A DNA stretch of 64,000 nt from the NCBI GenBank assembly GCA_949282745.1, contig CASDQM010000041.1:1-64000 (forward strand). Reading direction: 5' to 3'. Positions 27,136 through 36,006 of this stretch are shown here, in pieces (position 1 is the first letter of the stretch; every line of letters starts with the position of its first letter). The notes beneath the pieces were generated by a model. The model searched no databases and had not been told where the DNA came from. It was given only the letters and a program-made list of their open reading frames with translations. This DNA comes from an uncultured Sutterella sp. (lineage in GTDB: Bacteria > Pseudomonadota > Gammaproteobacteria > Burkholderiales > Burkholderiaceae_F). The position numbers and the translations under genes were made by a program.

Positions 27136-29241
27136 ATGGGCATTTTGGACAACATCATGAAGCCCCGCGCCGTCGCCGTGATCGGCGCCTCCACGCGCGC
27201 GCACACCATCGGATCGGACCTGATGAAGCGTCTGACCGAGTACGGCTTCCGGGGAGAAATCTATCCGGTCAATCCCAAGGGCGGCGTCATTGAAGGGCGC
27301 GCGGTGTACCGTTCGGTCGGCGAAATTCCGGGCGAGGTGGACCTCGCGATCGTCGTCGTCAACCGCAATTTCGTTCTCTCCACCGTCGACGAATGCCACG
27401 CCAAGGGCATCCGGGGCCTGTGCATCATCACGGCGGGCTTCAAGGAAACCGGAGCCGAAGGGGCGGCCCTCGAAAAGGAACTCCTCGAGCGCATCCGCCG
27501 CTACGGCATGCGCGCGGTGGGCCCCAACTGCCTCGGCGTCGTCAACACGCACCCCGACGTTCGTTTGGACGGGTGCTTCGCCGAAAGCCTCCCCGAGCGC
27601 GGCGGCATCGGCTTCGTCTCCCAGTCGGGGGCGCTCGGCGGCGGCATCCTCAACATCCTCAAGGACCTCAACCTCGGCTTTTCGCAGTTCATCTCGATCG
27701 GCAACCAGGCGGACGTCAACGCCGAAACGGCGCTCGAATACTGGGAGGATGAAGAGGACGTCAAGCAGATCCTCCTCTACATGGAGTCGATTCAGAATCC
27801 GGCGAACTTCCGTCGCCTGGCGAGCCGCATCTCCAAGAAAAAGCCCGTTCTCGCCCTGAAGGCCGGCCGTTCGGCCGCGGGCGCGAGCGCCGCTTCCTCC
27901 CACACGGGGTCGCTCGCCGGCGCCGACAAGGCGGCCGACGCGCTCCTTCGCCAGTCGGGCGTCATCCGCGAATTCTCGCTTCAGAAGCTCTTCGCCACGG
28001 CCAAGGTCTTCGCCACGAGCCCGATTCCGGAGGGCGACCGCGTGGCGATCATCACGAATTCCGGGGGCCCGGGCATCATGGCGACCGACGCCGTGTGCGA
28101 ATACGGCATGAAGATGGCGCAGCTCTCCGACGAGACAAAGGCGAAGCTTCGCTCCTTCCTCCCCGCCGCCGCTTCCGTGAAGAACCCCGTCGACATGATC
28201 GCCTCGGCTCCGATCGAGCACTACAAGCAGACGCTCGAGACCGTGATCGCCGACGAAGGCGTCGACATGGTGATGGTGATCTACCTTCCCTTCCTCGGCC
28301 TCAAGGATACGGACGTTGCCGACGCCCTCATGGAAATCAAGGCGCGTCATCCCGAAAAGCCCGTCGTGGGCGTCTTCATGACGAAGAACGACTTCTTCTC
28401 GAACCTCTCGGAAAAGAAGGTCAACATGCCCTTCTTCATGTACGCCGAAGAGGCGGCCGACGGTCTCATGCGCCTCAATCAGCAGCGCCTCTGGGAGAGC
28501 CGTCCCGAAGGGATCGTGCCGAGCTACGCCGTCGACCGCGCGCGCGTCGACGCGATCTTCGCCGCGGCGCGCTCCGACGGACGTCTTGAACTGACGACCC
28601 GCGAGAGCATCGACGTTCTCGAAGCCTACGGAATCCGCGTCTGCGGCGCGGCCTTCGCGAAGACGGAGGACGAAGCCGTGGCGGCGGCCGACCGCATCGG
28701 CTACCCCGTCGTCATGAAGATGACTTCGAAGACCACTTCGCACAAGACCGACGTGGGCGGCGTGCGCGTCAACATCACCGACGCCGAATCGCTTCGCCGC
28801 GAATACCGCGACCTCGTCGCCCGACTCGAGGAAAAGGGACTCCTCGAGGGCCTCGAAGGCGTGCTGATTCAGGAAATGGTGAAGGGGTCGCGCGAGATGG
28901 TCTGCGGCGTCGCCACCGATCCGCAGTACGGTCCGCTTCTCATGTTCGGCCTCGGCGGCGTCTTCGTCGAAGTGCTCAAGGACGTGATCTTCCGCGTCGC
29001 GCCCCTTACCGATCAGGACGCTTCGGACATGGTCCGCTCGATCCGTTCGTTCACTCTGCTCGAGGGTGCCCGCGGGACGACGCCCGCGCAGATCGACCGC
29101 ATTGAAGAGACGCTTCTGCGCCTCTCGCAGCTAGTGGCCGACTACCCCGAAGTGGTCGAACTCGACATCAATCCCCTGATCGTCTCGGACCGCACGGGCG
29201 AGCCCGTGGCCGTGGACGGCCGCATCCGCCTCGACCGCTGA
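27136..29241 (+). CDS. ADP-forming acetyl/acyl-CoA synthetase, single chain
   Basis: A 701-residue enzyme that converts acyl-CoA, ADP and phosphate to acid, CoA and ATP. Domain order is CoA-binding (about 1-130; AVIGAS, AVGPNCLG), succinyl-CoA-ligase-like (about 150-300) with the phosphorylated His at H256 in SSHTGSLAG, a linker, then an ATP-grasp domain (about 490-701; KMTSKTTSHKTDVGGV, MFGLGGVFVEV, ELDINPLIV). It lacks the GNAT domain of the lysine acetyltransferase Pat, so a catalytic role is likely. ATG 27136 follows AGAGAGGA; the upstream in-frame extension overlaps the rnpB terminator. A TACACT (27070-27075) with TTGTCG 16 bp upstream may be its promoter. Substrate (acetate, succinate or branched acids) is open. 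Confidence 0.88.
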   Translation: MGILDNIMKPRAVAVIGASTRAHTIGSDLMKRLTEYGFRGEIYPVNPKGGVIEGRAVYRSVGEIPGEVDLAIVVVNRNFVLSTVDECHAKGIRGLCIITAGFKETGAEGAALEKELLERIRRYGMRAVGPNCLGVVNTHPDVRLDGCFAESLPERGGIGFVSQSGALGGGILNILKDLNLGFSQFISIGNQADVNAETALEYWEDEEDVKQILLYMESIQNPANFRRLASRISKKKPVLALKAGRSAAGASAASSHTGSLAGADKAADALLRQSGVIREFSLQKLFATAKVFATSPIPEGDRVAIITNSGGPGIMATDAVCEYGMKMAQLSDETKAKLRSFLPAAASVKNPVDMIASAPIEHYKQTLETVIADEGVDMVMVIYLPFLGLKDTDVADALMEIKARHPEKPVVGVFMTKNDFFSNLSEKKVNMPFFMYAEEAADGLMRLNQQRLWESRPEGIVPSYAVDRARVDAIFAAARSDGRLELTTRESIDVLEAYGIRVCGAAFAKTEDEAVAAADRIGYPVVMKMTSKTTSHKTDVGGVRVNITDAESLRREYRDLVARLEEKGLLEGLEGVLIQEMVKGSREMVCGVATDPQYGPLLMFGLGGVFVEVLKDVIFRVAPLTDQDASDMVRSIRSFTLLEGARGTTPAQIDRIEETLLRLSQLVADYPEVVELDINPLIVSDRTGEPVAVDGRIRLDR

Positions 29242-29259
29242 GGCAAAGGTGCGCCGCAG

Positions 29260-29294
29260 AAGGGAGACGCCGGAGGGATCCGCGGCTCCCTTTT
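29260..29294 (+). terminator. Hairpin terminator after the acyl-CoA synthetase gene
   Basis: AAGGGAG (29260-29266) pairs with CTCCCTT (29286-29292), with additional pairing of CCGGA/TCCGCGG inside, and TTTTCCTT follows. It separates the synthetase gene from the dcw cluster. Confidence 0.65.
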
Positions 29295-29338
29295 CCTTGC
29301 GTGCCCCGTAACGAGCTGAAAAATTTGCCGTCTTCTCC

Positions 29339-29367
29339 TTGACCCCGCAGGCCGCGCTGAGTAAAGT
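29339..29367 (+). promoter_or_regulatory. Sigma-70 promoter of the dcw cluster (Pmra)
   Basis: TTGACC at 29339-29344 and TAAAGT at 29362-29367 are spaced by 17 bp, giving 5/6 and 4/6 matches to consensus. They lie just upstream of the MraZ repeats and about 100 bp before mraZ, the usual place of the mra promoter. Confidence 0.7.
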
Positions 29368-29381
29368 TGCCTAAAATCCGG

Positions 29382-29396
29382 TGGGAAAAAGTGGGA
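29382..29396 (+). promoter_or_regulatory. MraZ operator repeats
   Basis: TGGGA occurs at 29382-29386 and 29392-29396, start-to-start 10 bp. MraZ is known to bind TGGGN direct repeats separated by 5 nt upstream of its own gene; two units are visible here. Their place just after the -10 box fits repression of the cluster by its first product. Confidence 0.75.
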
Positions 29397-29464
29397 TGAG
29401 CGGCCTCTCATCGAGTCGGAAGACGTTCCGATTCTCCCGCCGAACGTTACGGGGACCATCGAAA

Positions 29465-29887
29465 GTGTTTCAAGGGACTTCGCTTCTGAAGCTTGACGTC
29501 AAGGGACGGCTCAGCATGCCATCGCGGCATCGCGAGACCCTGGCCGAAAACGAAGAGGCGGGGCTCGTCTTCACCCGTCACCCCGACGGGTGTCTTCTTC
29601 TCTATCCCGAATCCGTCTGGTCGCGCAAACGCGATGAACTCGCGCGCCTGCCTTTTTCCGCGCGCGCTCTGCAGCGCCTCGTGCTCGGCAGCGCCGAAAG
29701 CGTGACCTTCGACAAGGCGGGGCGACTGCTCGTTCCGACGTCTCTGCGCGAATTGGCGGGACTCGATCGCGACGTCGTTCTTTTGGGACTCGGTGAACAC
29801 TTCGAACTCTGGGACCGCGCGCGTTGGCAGAAAGCCGAAGAAGACGCCGCGGCCGCGGGCGCTTGCGCGGCCGATTTCGTTTTTTGA
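29465..29887 (+). CDS. mraZ: Transcriptional regulator MraZ
   Basis: A 140-residue ring-forming DNA-binding protein with two AbrB-like SpoVT folds, regulating the division and cell-wall cluster. Each half shows the D-x-x-x-R motif: LDVKGRLSMPSRHR and FDKAGRLLVPTSLRE. GTG at 29465 is chosen because the family begins M-F-x-G (here MFQGTS); an ATG at 29381 in the same frame would start inside the operator repeats. First gene of the dcw cluster. Confidence 0.93.
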   Translation: MFQGTSLLKLDVKGRLSMPSRHRETLAENEEAGLVFTRHPDGCLLLYPESVWSRKRDELARLPFSARALQRLVLGSAESVTFDKAGRLLVPTSLRELAGLDRDVVLLGLGEHFELWDRARWQKAEEDAAAAGACAADFVF

Positions 29888-29911
29888 TCCGCCGCCTTTT
29901 CGGAGAACCCC

Positions 29912-30865
29912 GTGACCTTCGTTCATCTGTCCGTATTGGGAGAAGAATCCCCGGAAGCCCTCGTAAGCAATCCTTCGGGGCTTTACGTCGACGGCACTTT
30001 CGGCCGCGGCGGACATGCGCGCCGCATCCTCTCGAAGCTCTCCGACGACGGACGGCTGATCGCGTTTGACCGCGATCCCGAAGCCGTTCGGGCCGCGGCG
30101 GAAATCACGGATCCCCGCTTCACGATCGTGCACGCGCCCTTCTCGACGATGCGCGAAGCCCTCGCCGAGCGCGGCGTCGCGGCGGTCGACGGCATTTTCC
30201 TCGACATCGGCGTCTCGTCGCCGCAGATCGACGACGCCGAACGGGGCTTCAGCTTCCGCTTCGACGGGCCCCTTGACATGCGCATGGACACGACGACGGG
30301 CCCCACGGCCGCAGAGTGGCTCGAAACCCGCTCGGAAGAAGACATCGCCCGGGTTCTCAAGGTGTACGGCGAAGAGCGCTTCGCCCGCGCCATCGCGCGC
30401 CGCATCGTCGAGCGCCGCGCCACGGCTCCCGTGCGCACCACGAAGGAGCTCGCCGACCTCGTCGCGTCCGTCGTGCCGCGAAACCGCAAGGACGCCAATC
30501 AGCATCCCGCCACGCGGACCTTTCAGGCCGTGCGGATCGCTGTGAACGGGGAATTGGACGAACTGCGCGCGGCGCTCTGCGCCGCGGGGGCCCTCCTCAA
30601 GCCCGAGGGGCGCCTCGCCGTCATCACGTTCCATTCGCTCGAAGACCGCATCGTGAAGCATTTCTTCGACGAAGCCTCGCACCCCGAGAAGAAACTCGAT
30701 CCGCGACTGCCGATCCGCGCCGAAGATCTCCCGCAGCCCACCTTCGTCGACATCCGCCGCATTCGCCCGAGCGAAGAGGAGTGCAACGCGAATCCCCGCG
30801 CGCGCTCCGCGATCCTGCGCGTCGGCACGCGTACGGCCCAACCCTGGTCGGAGACGACGCCGTGA
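29912..30865 (+). CDS. rsmH: 16S rRNA (cytosine-1402-N4)-methyltransferase
   Basis: A 317-residue SAM-dependent methyltransferase (formerly MraW) modifying C1402 in the ribosomal P site. Motifs: VDGTFGRGGHAR (SAM loop), AFDRDPEAV, FLDIGVSSPQIDDAERGFSF, GPLDMRMD and FHSLEDRIVKHFF. It starts with GTG at 29912 and its stop overlaps the ftsL start. Confidence 0.97.
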   Translation: MTFVHLSVLGEESPEALVSNPSGLYVDGTFGRGGHARRILSKLSDDGRLIAFDRDPEAVRAAAEITDPRFTIVHAPFSTMREALAERGVAAVDGIFLDIGVSSPQIDDAERGFSFRFDGPLDMRMDTTTGPTAAEWLETRSEEDIARVLKVYGEERFARAIARRIVERRATAPVRTTKELADLVASVVPRNRKDANQHPATRTFQAVRIAVNGELDELRAALCAAGALLKPEGRLAVITFHSLEDRIVKHFFDEASHPEKKLDPRLPIRAEDLPQPTFVDIRRIRPSEEECNANPRARSAILRVGTRTAQPWSETTP

Positions 30866-31203
30866 ACGGGAAGGAGCGCGAAAAAGTGCTGTTCATCCTC
30901 TCGATCGTGACGGGGATTGCGCTCCTTGCGGGGAGCGTGATGCTCGTGAACGAACGCTATCGGATGCGTCAGCTCTTTGTCGAACACGAGCGAGCGATCG
31001 ACGTGGAGCGCCGTCTGAAGGACGATCAGGCGGAGCTTCTCATGCGCGTGCGCCGCGCGTCGCTCCCGAGCCGCATTTCCGACTCGGCCGCCGCCTTCGG
31101 GCTCGTGCCCGTGGACGGCGCGCACACCGTGATTCTCGAGGGCGCCGACGCAAAGAAGACCGATGCGCCCGTTGAAGCAGCGCGCAAAGAGGCGAAGCCA
31201 TGA
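30862..31203 (+). CDS. ftsL: Cell division protein FtsL
   Basis: A 113-residue bitopic membrane protein of the FtsQLB complex that activates septal wall synthesis. It has a short cytoplasmic head, one transmembrane helix (about residues 9-29, VLFILSIVTGIALLAGSVML) and a coiled-coil periplasmic part with charged heptads ending in SRISDSAAAFGLVPV, the usual FtsL terminal motif. GTG at 30862 overlaps the rsmH TGA; a longer open frame through rsmH hides this start. Fits exactly between rsmH and ftsI. Confidence 0.9.
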   Translation: MNGKEREKVLFILSIVTGIALLAGSVMLVNERYRMRQLFVEHERAIDVERRLKDDQAELLMRVRRASLPSRISDSAAAFGLVPVDGAHTVILEGADAKKTDAPVEAARKEAKP

Positions 31204-33008
31204 AGATCTTTTCGGGCATCCGCCGCTTTTTCCTCACGCTTCTCTCGCGCGACCGCGAGAGAAGAGAGGCGCGTCCGCGCGACGAGAGCAGTCCGCTCAT
31301 CGTCGTGCGCATTCCGCCCGCCCGCACCTACGTGGCGTTCTTCCTCATCGTGGCGGGCTTTTTGGGCCTGGCCGTGCGCGCCTTCTATCTGCAGGTCCTC
31401 AACACGGACTTTCTGCAGCGCCAGGGGGAATACCGCTACGCCCGCACGGTGTCGCTCGCGAGTACGCGCGGCGAGATTCTCGACCGCAACGGCGTCGTCC
31501 TCGCTTCGAGCCTGCCGGTGCGCAACATCTGGGCCGACCCCGCCTTCACGCTCAAGGCCGACAAGAAGGACCTGCAGACGCTCGCCAAGACGCTCGGTAT
31601 GTCGTACTCGTCGCTTCGCCGCAAGCTTGAGCATCCGTCCTCTCCGCACTTCGTCTATCTCGCGCGCCGCGAGAGCGTCTCGACCGCGGAAACCGTGCGA
31701 AAGCTCGGCATTCCCGGCATCGGCATCACGCCCGAAGTGCGCCGCTTTTATCCCGACGGTCCCGTGCTCGCGCACATCGTGGGCTTCACCGACTCCGAAA
31801 ACCACGGCCAGGAAGGCGTGGAACTCGCCATGGACCGCACCCTGCGCGGGGAAGAAGGCGTTCGCCGCGTGATTCGCGACCGCTTCGGACGCGTGGTCGA
31901 CGACGTCTGGGCGGTCGAAGCGCGTCCGGGACAAAACGTTCAGCTTTCCATCGACTCGCGCATTCAGTTCATCGCCTACGACGCCCTCAACGCGGCCGTC
32001 AAGAACGCCGAAGCGAAGGCGGGGGCGGTCATCGTCGCGGACGTTCGGACGGGCGAGATTCTCGCGCTCGTCAATTCGCCCGCCTACGATCCGAACGACA
32101 AGGCGGGGATCAAGTTCGACCTCGTTCGCAACCGCTCGATCACCGACCAGTTCGAGCCGGGCTCGACCATGAAGCCCTTTGCGATCGCCAAGGCGCTCGA
32201 CATGGGGATCGTCACGCCGATGACGACGATTCAGACGGCCCCGGGAAAACTCACGATCGGCGACCGAACGATCGGGGACATTCACGACTACGGACTGCTC
32301 ACCGTGGCGGAGATCGTGGCGCGAAGCTCCAACATCGGCACCGTCAAGATCGCCCTCGAAATCGCGCCGCAGGTCCTGGGGGATCTCTATTCCAAGCTCG
32401 GCTTCGGCCGACCCGTGTCGATCGGCTTTCCCGGCGCTACGGCCGGACGGCTTCGGCCTGCCAAGACCTGGCGCCCGATCGAGCAGGCGACGATTTCCTA
32501 CGGTCACGGCGTGACGGTCTCGCTCGTGCAGCTCGTGCGCGCCTACACGGCGATCGCGCGCGACGGCGACGTGATCGACCTCACGCTCTACAAGCGTCCC
32601 GAAGGGGAGGTCGTCAAGGGCGAACCCGTCTTCAAGCCCGAAACGGCGCGAAGCATCCGGGCCATGATGATGAATACGGTGCGCCGCGGCGGCACGGCCT
32701 CGATCGTGAAGGTCGCGGGCTATACGGTGGCCGGGAAGACCGGCACCGCGAACAAGGTGAAGAACGGCCGTTACGTCGACGACACCGTGGCGAGCTTCGT
32801 CGGGATCATTCCCGCGACGCGTCCGCGATTTGTGATCGCCGTCATGATCGACGAGCCTAAGCGCGGGATGCACTACGGCGGCAAGGCCGCGGGCCCTGTT
32901 TTCAACGAGGTGGCCGCGGGGGCGCTGCGCACGATGATGGTGAGTCCCGACTTTGACGTGGCCGCGCAGGAGGCCCTCAAGGAGCAAAAGCGCGGCGCAC
33001 GGAGTTGA
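31200..33008 (+). CDS. ftsI: Septal peptidoglycan transpeptidase FtsI (PBP3)
   Basis: A 602-residue class B penicillin-binding protein that cross-links septal peptidoglycan. One membrane anchor (about 43-63), a dimerisation/pedestal region (STRGEILDRNGVVLA) and a transpeptidase domain with SxxK as STMK (S322-K325), SxN as SSN and KTG as AGKTGTA. It overlaps ftsL by 4 bp. A 104-bp gap with no evident signal follows before murE. Confidence 0.97.
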   Translation: MKIFSGIRRFFLTLLSRDRERREARPRDESSPLIVVRIPPARTYVAFFLIVAGFLGLAVRAFYLQVLNTDFLQRQGEYRYARTVSLASTRGEILDRNGVVLASSLPVRNIWADPAFTLKADKKDLQTLAKTLGMSYSSLRRKLEHPSSPHFVYLARRESVSTAETVRKLGIPGIGITPEVRRFYPDGPVLAHIVGFTDSENHGQEGVELAMDRTLRGEEGVRRVIRDRFGRVVDDVWAVEARPGQNVQLSIDSRIQFIAYDALNAAVKNAEAKAGAVIVADVRTGEILALVNSPAYDPNDKAGIKFDLVRNRSITDQFEPGSTMKPFAIAKALDMGIVTPMTTIQTAPGKLTIGDRTIGDIHDYGLLTVAEIVARSSNIGTVKIALEIAPQVLGDLYSKLGFGRPVSIGFPGATAGRLRPAKTWRPIEQATISYGHGVTVSLVQLVRAYTAIARDGDVIDLTLYKRPEGEVVKGEPVFKPETARSIRAMMMNTVRRGGTASIVKVAGYTVAGKTGTANKVKNGRYVDDTVASFVGIIPATRPRFVIAVMIDEPKRGMHYGGKAAGPVFNEVAAGALRTMMVSPDFDVAAQEALKEQKRGARS

Positions 33009-33112
33009 AACGATTGAACGGGTGCGCCCCTCGGGACGCGCCCATCGGATGAAACAGAGAAGGAGAGCGTGCGCCTTCCCGGCAAACGGCCGAAGGGAGC
33101 GCACCGACAGTT

Positions 33113-34621
33113 ATGACGAACGAAGAAGTGGTGGCGTGGTTGCGCCGCCTTGTGCACGAGGGATCCCACCTGCGGGTGGACAGCCGTCTCGTCGAACCCG
33201 GCGACGTCTTTGTGGCGCTTCCGGGACGCACGAGCGACGGGCGCCATTTCATCCGCGTCGCCGAGGCGCGGGGCGCCGCCGGGGCGATTTACGAGGCCCG
33301 CGAAAACGAAGCGGCTCCGGAACATCATCCGATGCCGACCCTGCCGGTTCCGAAGCTCTCGGAGCGGGCCGGGGAAATCGCCGCGCTCTTTTACGGCAAA
33401 CCCGCCGAGTCGATGCTCGGCGTCGCCGTGACGGGTACGAACGGAAAAACCACGACGAGCCACTGGTGCGCGCAGCTTCTGAGCGCTCTGGGCCGTCCCT
33501 GCGCCGCCGTCGGGACGATCGGCACCTTCCTCGCGGGCGAGCGTTTTCCCTCGCCCGGCCTCACGACGCCCGACGCGGTGAGTCTCGAAGGCCTTCTTTT
33601 TGACTTGAAGGCGCACGGCGCTCAGGCCTTCGCCGTCGAAGCGAGCTCGATCGGGCTCGTTCAGGGACGCCTCTCGGGCGCGGCGGTGCGCATCGGCGTC
33701 TTCACGAACCTCACGCGCGACCATCTCGACTATCACGGCTCCATGGAGGCCTACGAGGAGGCCAAGCGCCTTCTCTTTGCGCGTCCCGAACTCGAGGACG
33801 CCGTCCTCAACGCGGACGATCCCGCGGCCGAGACCATGGCCGAAACCGCCCGCGCGCACGGCGTGCGGGTGTGGGCGACGAGCCTTCGGGGCGAACCCGC
33901 CTGGGCGCACGAGCGCTACGTCGGCGCCGAAGACGTCCGCGCGGTGCCGCACGGCATGCGCTTTACGCTCGTGACGGACGAAGGGCGCTTCGACGTGGAA
34001 ATTCCTCTCGCGGGGGACTTCAACGTGGCGAATCTCCTCGGCGTCGTCGCCGTGCTGCGCGCGGCCGGATACGCCGCGGCCGACTTCCTGCCGCATCTTT
34101 CGTCGCTTCGCGCGCCGGAAGGGCGCATGCAAATGCTTCGCGCCGAAGGCGCGCCGCTCGCCGTCGTCGACTACGCCCATACGCCCGACGCCCTCGTGAA
34201 GGCGCTCGCGAATCTGCGTCCCATCGCCAAGGTGCGCGGCGGACGGCTCTGGGTCGTATTCGGTTGCGGAGGCGACCGCGACGCGGGAAAACGTCCCTTG
34301 ATGGCGGCCGCGGCTGAAGCCGAGGCCGACCGCGTCGTCGTCACGAGCGACAATCCCCGCACCGAGTCGCCCGAAGCGATTCTGCGTGACATCACCGCGG
34401 GCTTTCGCACTGCGCCCGCCCTCGTGGAGGCGGACCGCCGCAAGGCGATTCACGAGACGATTCTCGCGGCCGCGCCCGAAGACGTCGTGCTCGTCGCGGG
34501 GAAGGGCCACGAGGACTATCAGGAAATCAACGGCGTGCGCCATCCCTTCTCCGACGCGGAAGTCGTTCGGGAAGTCTTTGTGGAGCGCCGCACGCGTCAA
34601 CTCCAGGGAGACCGGGCATGA
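33113..34621 (+). CDS. murE: UDP-MurNAc-tripeptide synthetase (meso-DAP adding) MurE
   Basis: A 502-residue cytoplasmic Mur ligase that adds the third stem residue. ATP loop is VTGTNGKTTTSHW; the family NLTRDHLDYHG and VVDYAHTPDAL are present. The DNPRTE segment (TSDNPRTESP) is the signature selecting meso-diaminopimelate, as in Gram-negatives. Overlaps murF by 4 bp. Confidence 0.97.
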   Translation: MTNEEVVAWLRRLVHEGSHLRVDSRLVEPGDVFVALPGRTSDGRHFIRVAEARGAAGAIYEARENEAAPEHHPMPTLPVPKLSERAGEIAALFYGKPAESMLGVAVTGTNGKTTTSHWCAQLLSALGRPCAAVGTIGTFLAGERFPSPGLTTPDAVSLEGLLFDLKAHGAQAFAVEASSIGLVQGRLSGAAVRIGVFTNLTRDHLDYHGSMEAYEEAKRLLFARPELEDAVLNADDPAAETMAETARAHGVRVWATSLRGEPAWAHERYVGAEDVRAVPHGMRFTLVTDEGRFDVEIPLAGDFNVANLLGVVAVLRAAGYAAADFLPHLSSLRAPEGRMQMLRAEGAPLAVVDYAHTPDALVKALANLRPIAKVRGGRLWVVFGCGGDRDAGKRPLMAAAAEAEADRVVVTSDNPRTESPEAILRDITAGFRTAPALVEADRRKAIHETILAAAPEDVVLVAGKGHEDYQEINGVRHPFSDAEVVREVFVERRTRQLQGDRA

Positions 34622-35988
34622 ACTGGGAGTGCCGCAGAGAAACCGAAGCCGCGCTCCGGGGCGCGGGAGAAGAGTGGCGGGATCTCCTTGCGTCCGCGCC
34701 GCTGGTGACGGATTCCCGTCGGGTTACGCAGGGTTGCGTTTTCGTCGCCCTGCGCGGCGAACGCTTTGATGCGCACGACTTTTTGTCGGCCGTGCGCGAG
34801 GCGGGCGCCGCCGCGGCCGTCGTCGAGCGCGAAGCGGACGTCGACATGCCGCAGCTCGTCGTTCCCGACACGCGCTGGGCGTACATGCTCTTGGCGGCCG
34901 AGCGCCGCCGCACGTTCGAGGGCCCGGTGCTCGCGGTGGTCGGGAGCAACGGGAAGACCACGACCACGCAGATGCTCGCCGCCATTCTGAAGGAAGCCCT
35001 GGGCGAGGCCTTCTGGGCGACGAAGGGAAACTTCAACAACGAACTCGGCGTTTCGCACACGTTGCTTTCGATGAAGTCGGGCGACCGCATGGGGCTCGTC
35101 GAAGCCGGGATGAATCATCCGGGTGAAATGGCGCAGCTCGCCGACATGGTACGCCCCGACGTGGTGCTCGTCACCAACGCGCAGCGCGAACATCAGGAAT
35201 TTCTCGCGACCGTCGAGGCGACGGCCTATGAAAACGGCTTCATGATCGCGGGCGCCGCCAAGGGCGCCCGGGTCGCCGTTCCTGCCGACGACGTCTGCGC
35301 GGGGATTTGGGAGGCGATGTGCGTCGCTTCCGGCAAGGAAGCCTGGCTCTACACGATCCGTCCCGAAGGACGGGGCGTCGTGCGGGGAAGGTTTGAGTCG
35401 GGCGTTCTCACGCTCGAAACGCCCGCGGGCACCTGCGAAGTGAAGCTTCGCATTCAGGGCGAGCACAACGTGCACAACGCGACGGGCGCGGCCTGCGCCG
35501 CGCTTGCGGCGGGTCTGCCGCTCGAGGCGGTTCGTCGGGGGCTCGAAGCCTTCGAGGCGCTCCCCGGACGGGGCGCCCGAACGACTTTCGGCGCCTTCAC
35601 GCTGATCGACGACGCGTACAATGCGAATCCCGACAGCGTGCGCGCGTCGATGCGCATGACGGCCGAGGCGCCGGGGCCGAGGATCTTTGTCCTCGGCGCG
35701 ATGGGGGAAATCGGTGCGCAGAGCGCCCGCTTTCACCGGGAAATGGGCGAATGGGCCCGCAGCTGCGGTCTCGACGAACTCTGGACCGTGGGCGAAGAGC
35801 CCCGTCTTGCGGCCGAAGCCTTCGGCGAGGGCGCGAGGACCTTCTCGGACTGCGGGGAACTCATCGCAAAACTTCAGGAAATTCTCCCCGCAGCCGGGAC
35901 GCTGACCGTCAAGGCCAGCCATTCGGCGGGACTCGAGCGCGTCGTGCGCGCGATCGAGGCCTGCAAGCGGGAAACATTGGGTCAATAA
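34618..35988 (+). CDS. murF: UDP-MurNAc-pentapeptide synthetase MurF
   Basis: A 456-residue ligase adding D-Ala-D-Ala to the UDP-MurNAc tripeptide. Visible: DSRRVTQGCVFVALRGERFD, ATP loop VVGSNGKTTTTQM, the KGNFNNELGVSHTLL block and IDDAYNANPDS. Four-base overlap with murE indicates coupling; mraY follows after 18 nt. Length is usual. Confidence 0.97.
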   Translation: MNWECRRETEAALRGAGEEWRDLLASAPLVTDSRRVTQGCVFVALRGERFDAHDFLSAVREAGAAAAVVEREADVDMPQLVVPDTRWAYMLLAAERRRTFEGPVLAVVGSNGKTTTTQMLAAILKEALGEAFWATKGNFNNELGVSHTLLSMKSGDRMGLVEAGMNHPGEMAQLADMVRPDVVLVTNAQREHQEFLATVEATAYENGFMIAGAAKGARVAVPADDVCAGIWEAMCVASGKEAWLYTIRPEGRGVVRGRFESGVLTLETPAGTCEVKLRIQGEHNVHNATGAACAALAAGLPLEAVRRGLEAFEALPGRGARTTFGAFTLIDDAYNANPDSVRASMRMTAEAPGPRIFVLGAMGEIGAQSARFHREMGEWARSCGLDELWTVGEEPRLAAEAFGEGARTFSDCGELIAKLQEILPAAGTLTVKASHSAGLERVVRAIEACKRETLGQ

Positions 35989-36006
35989 GAACAACACGGC
36001 TCCATC

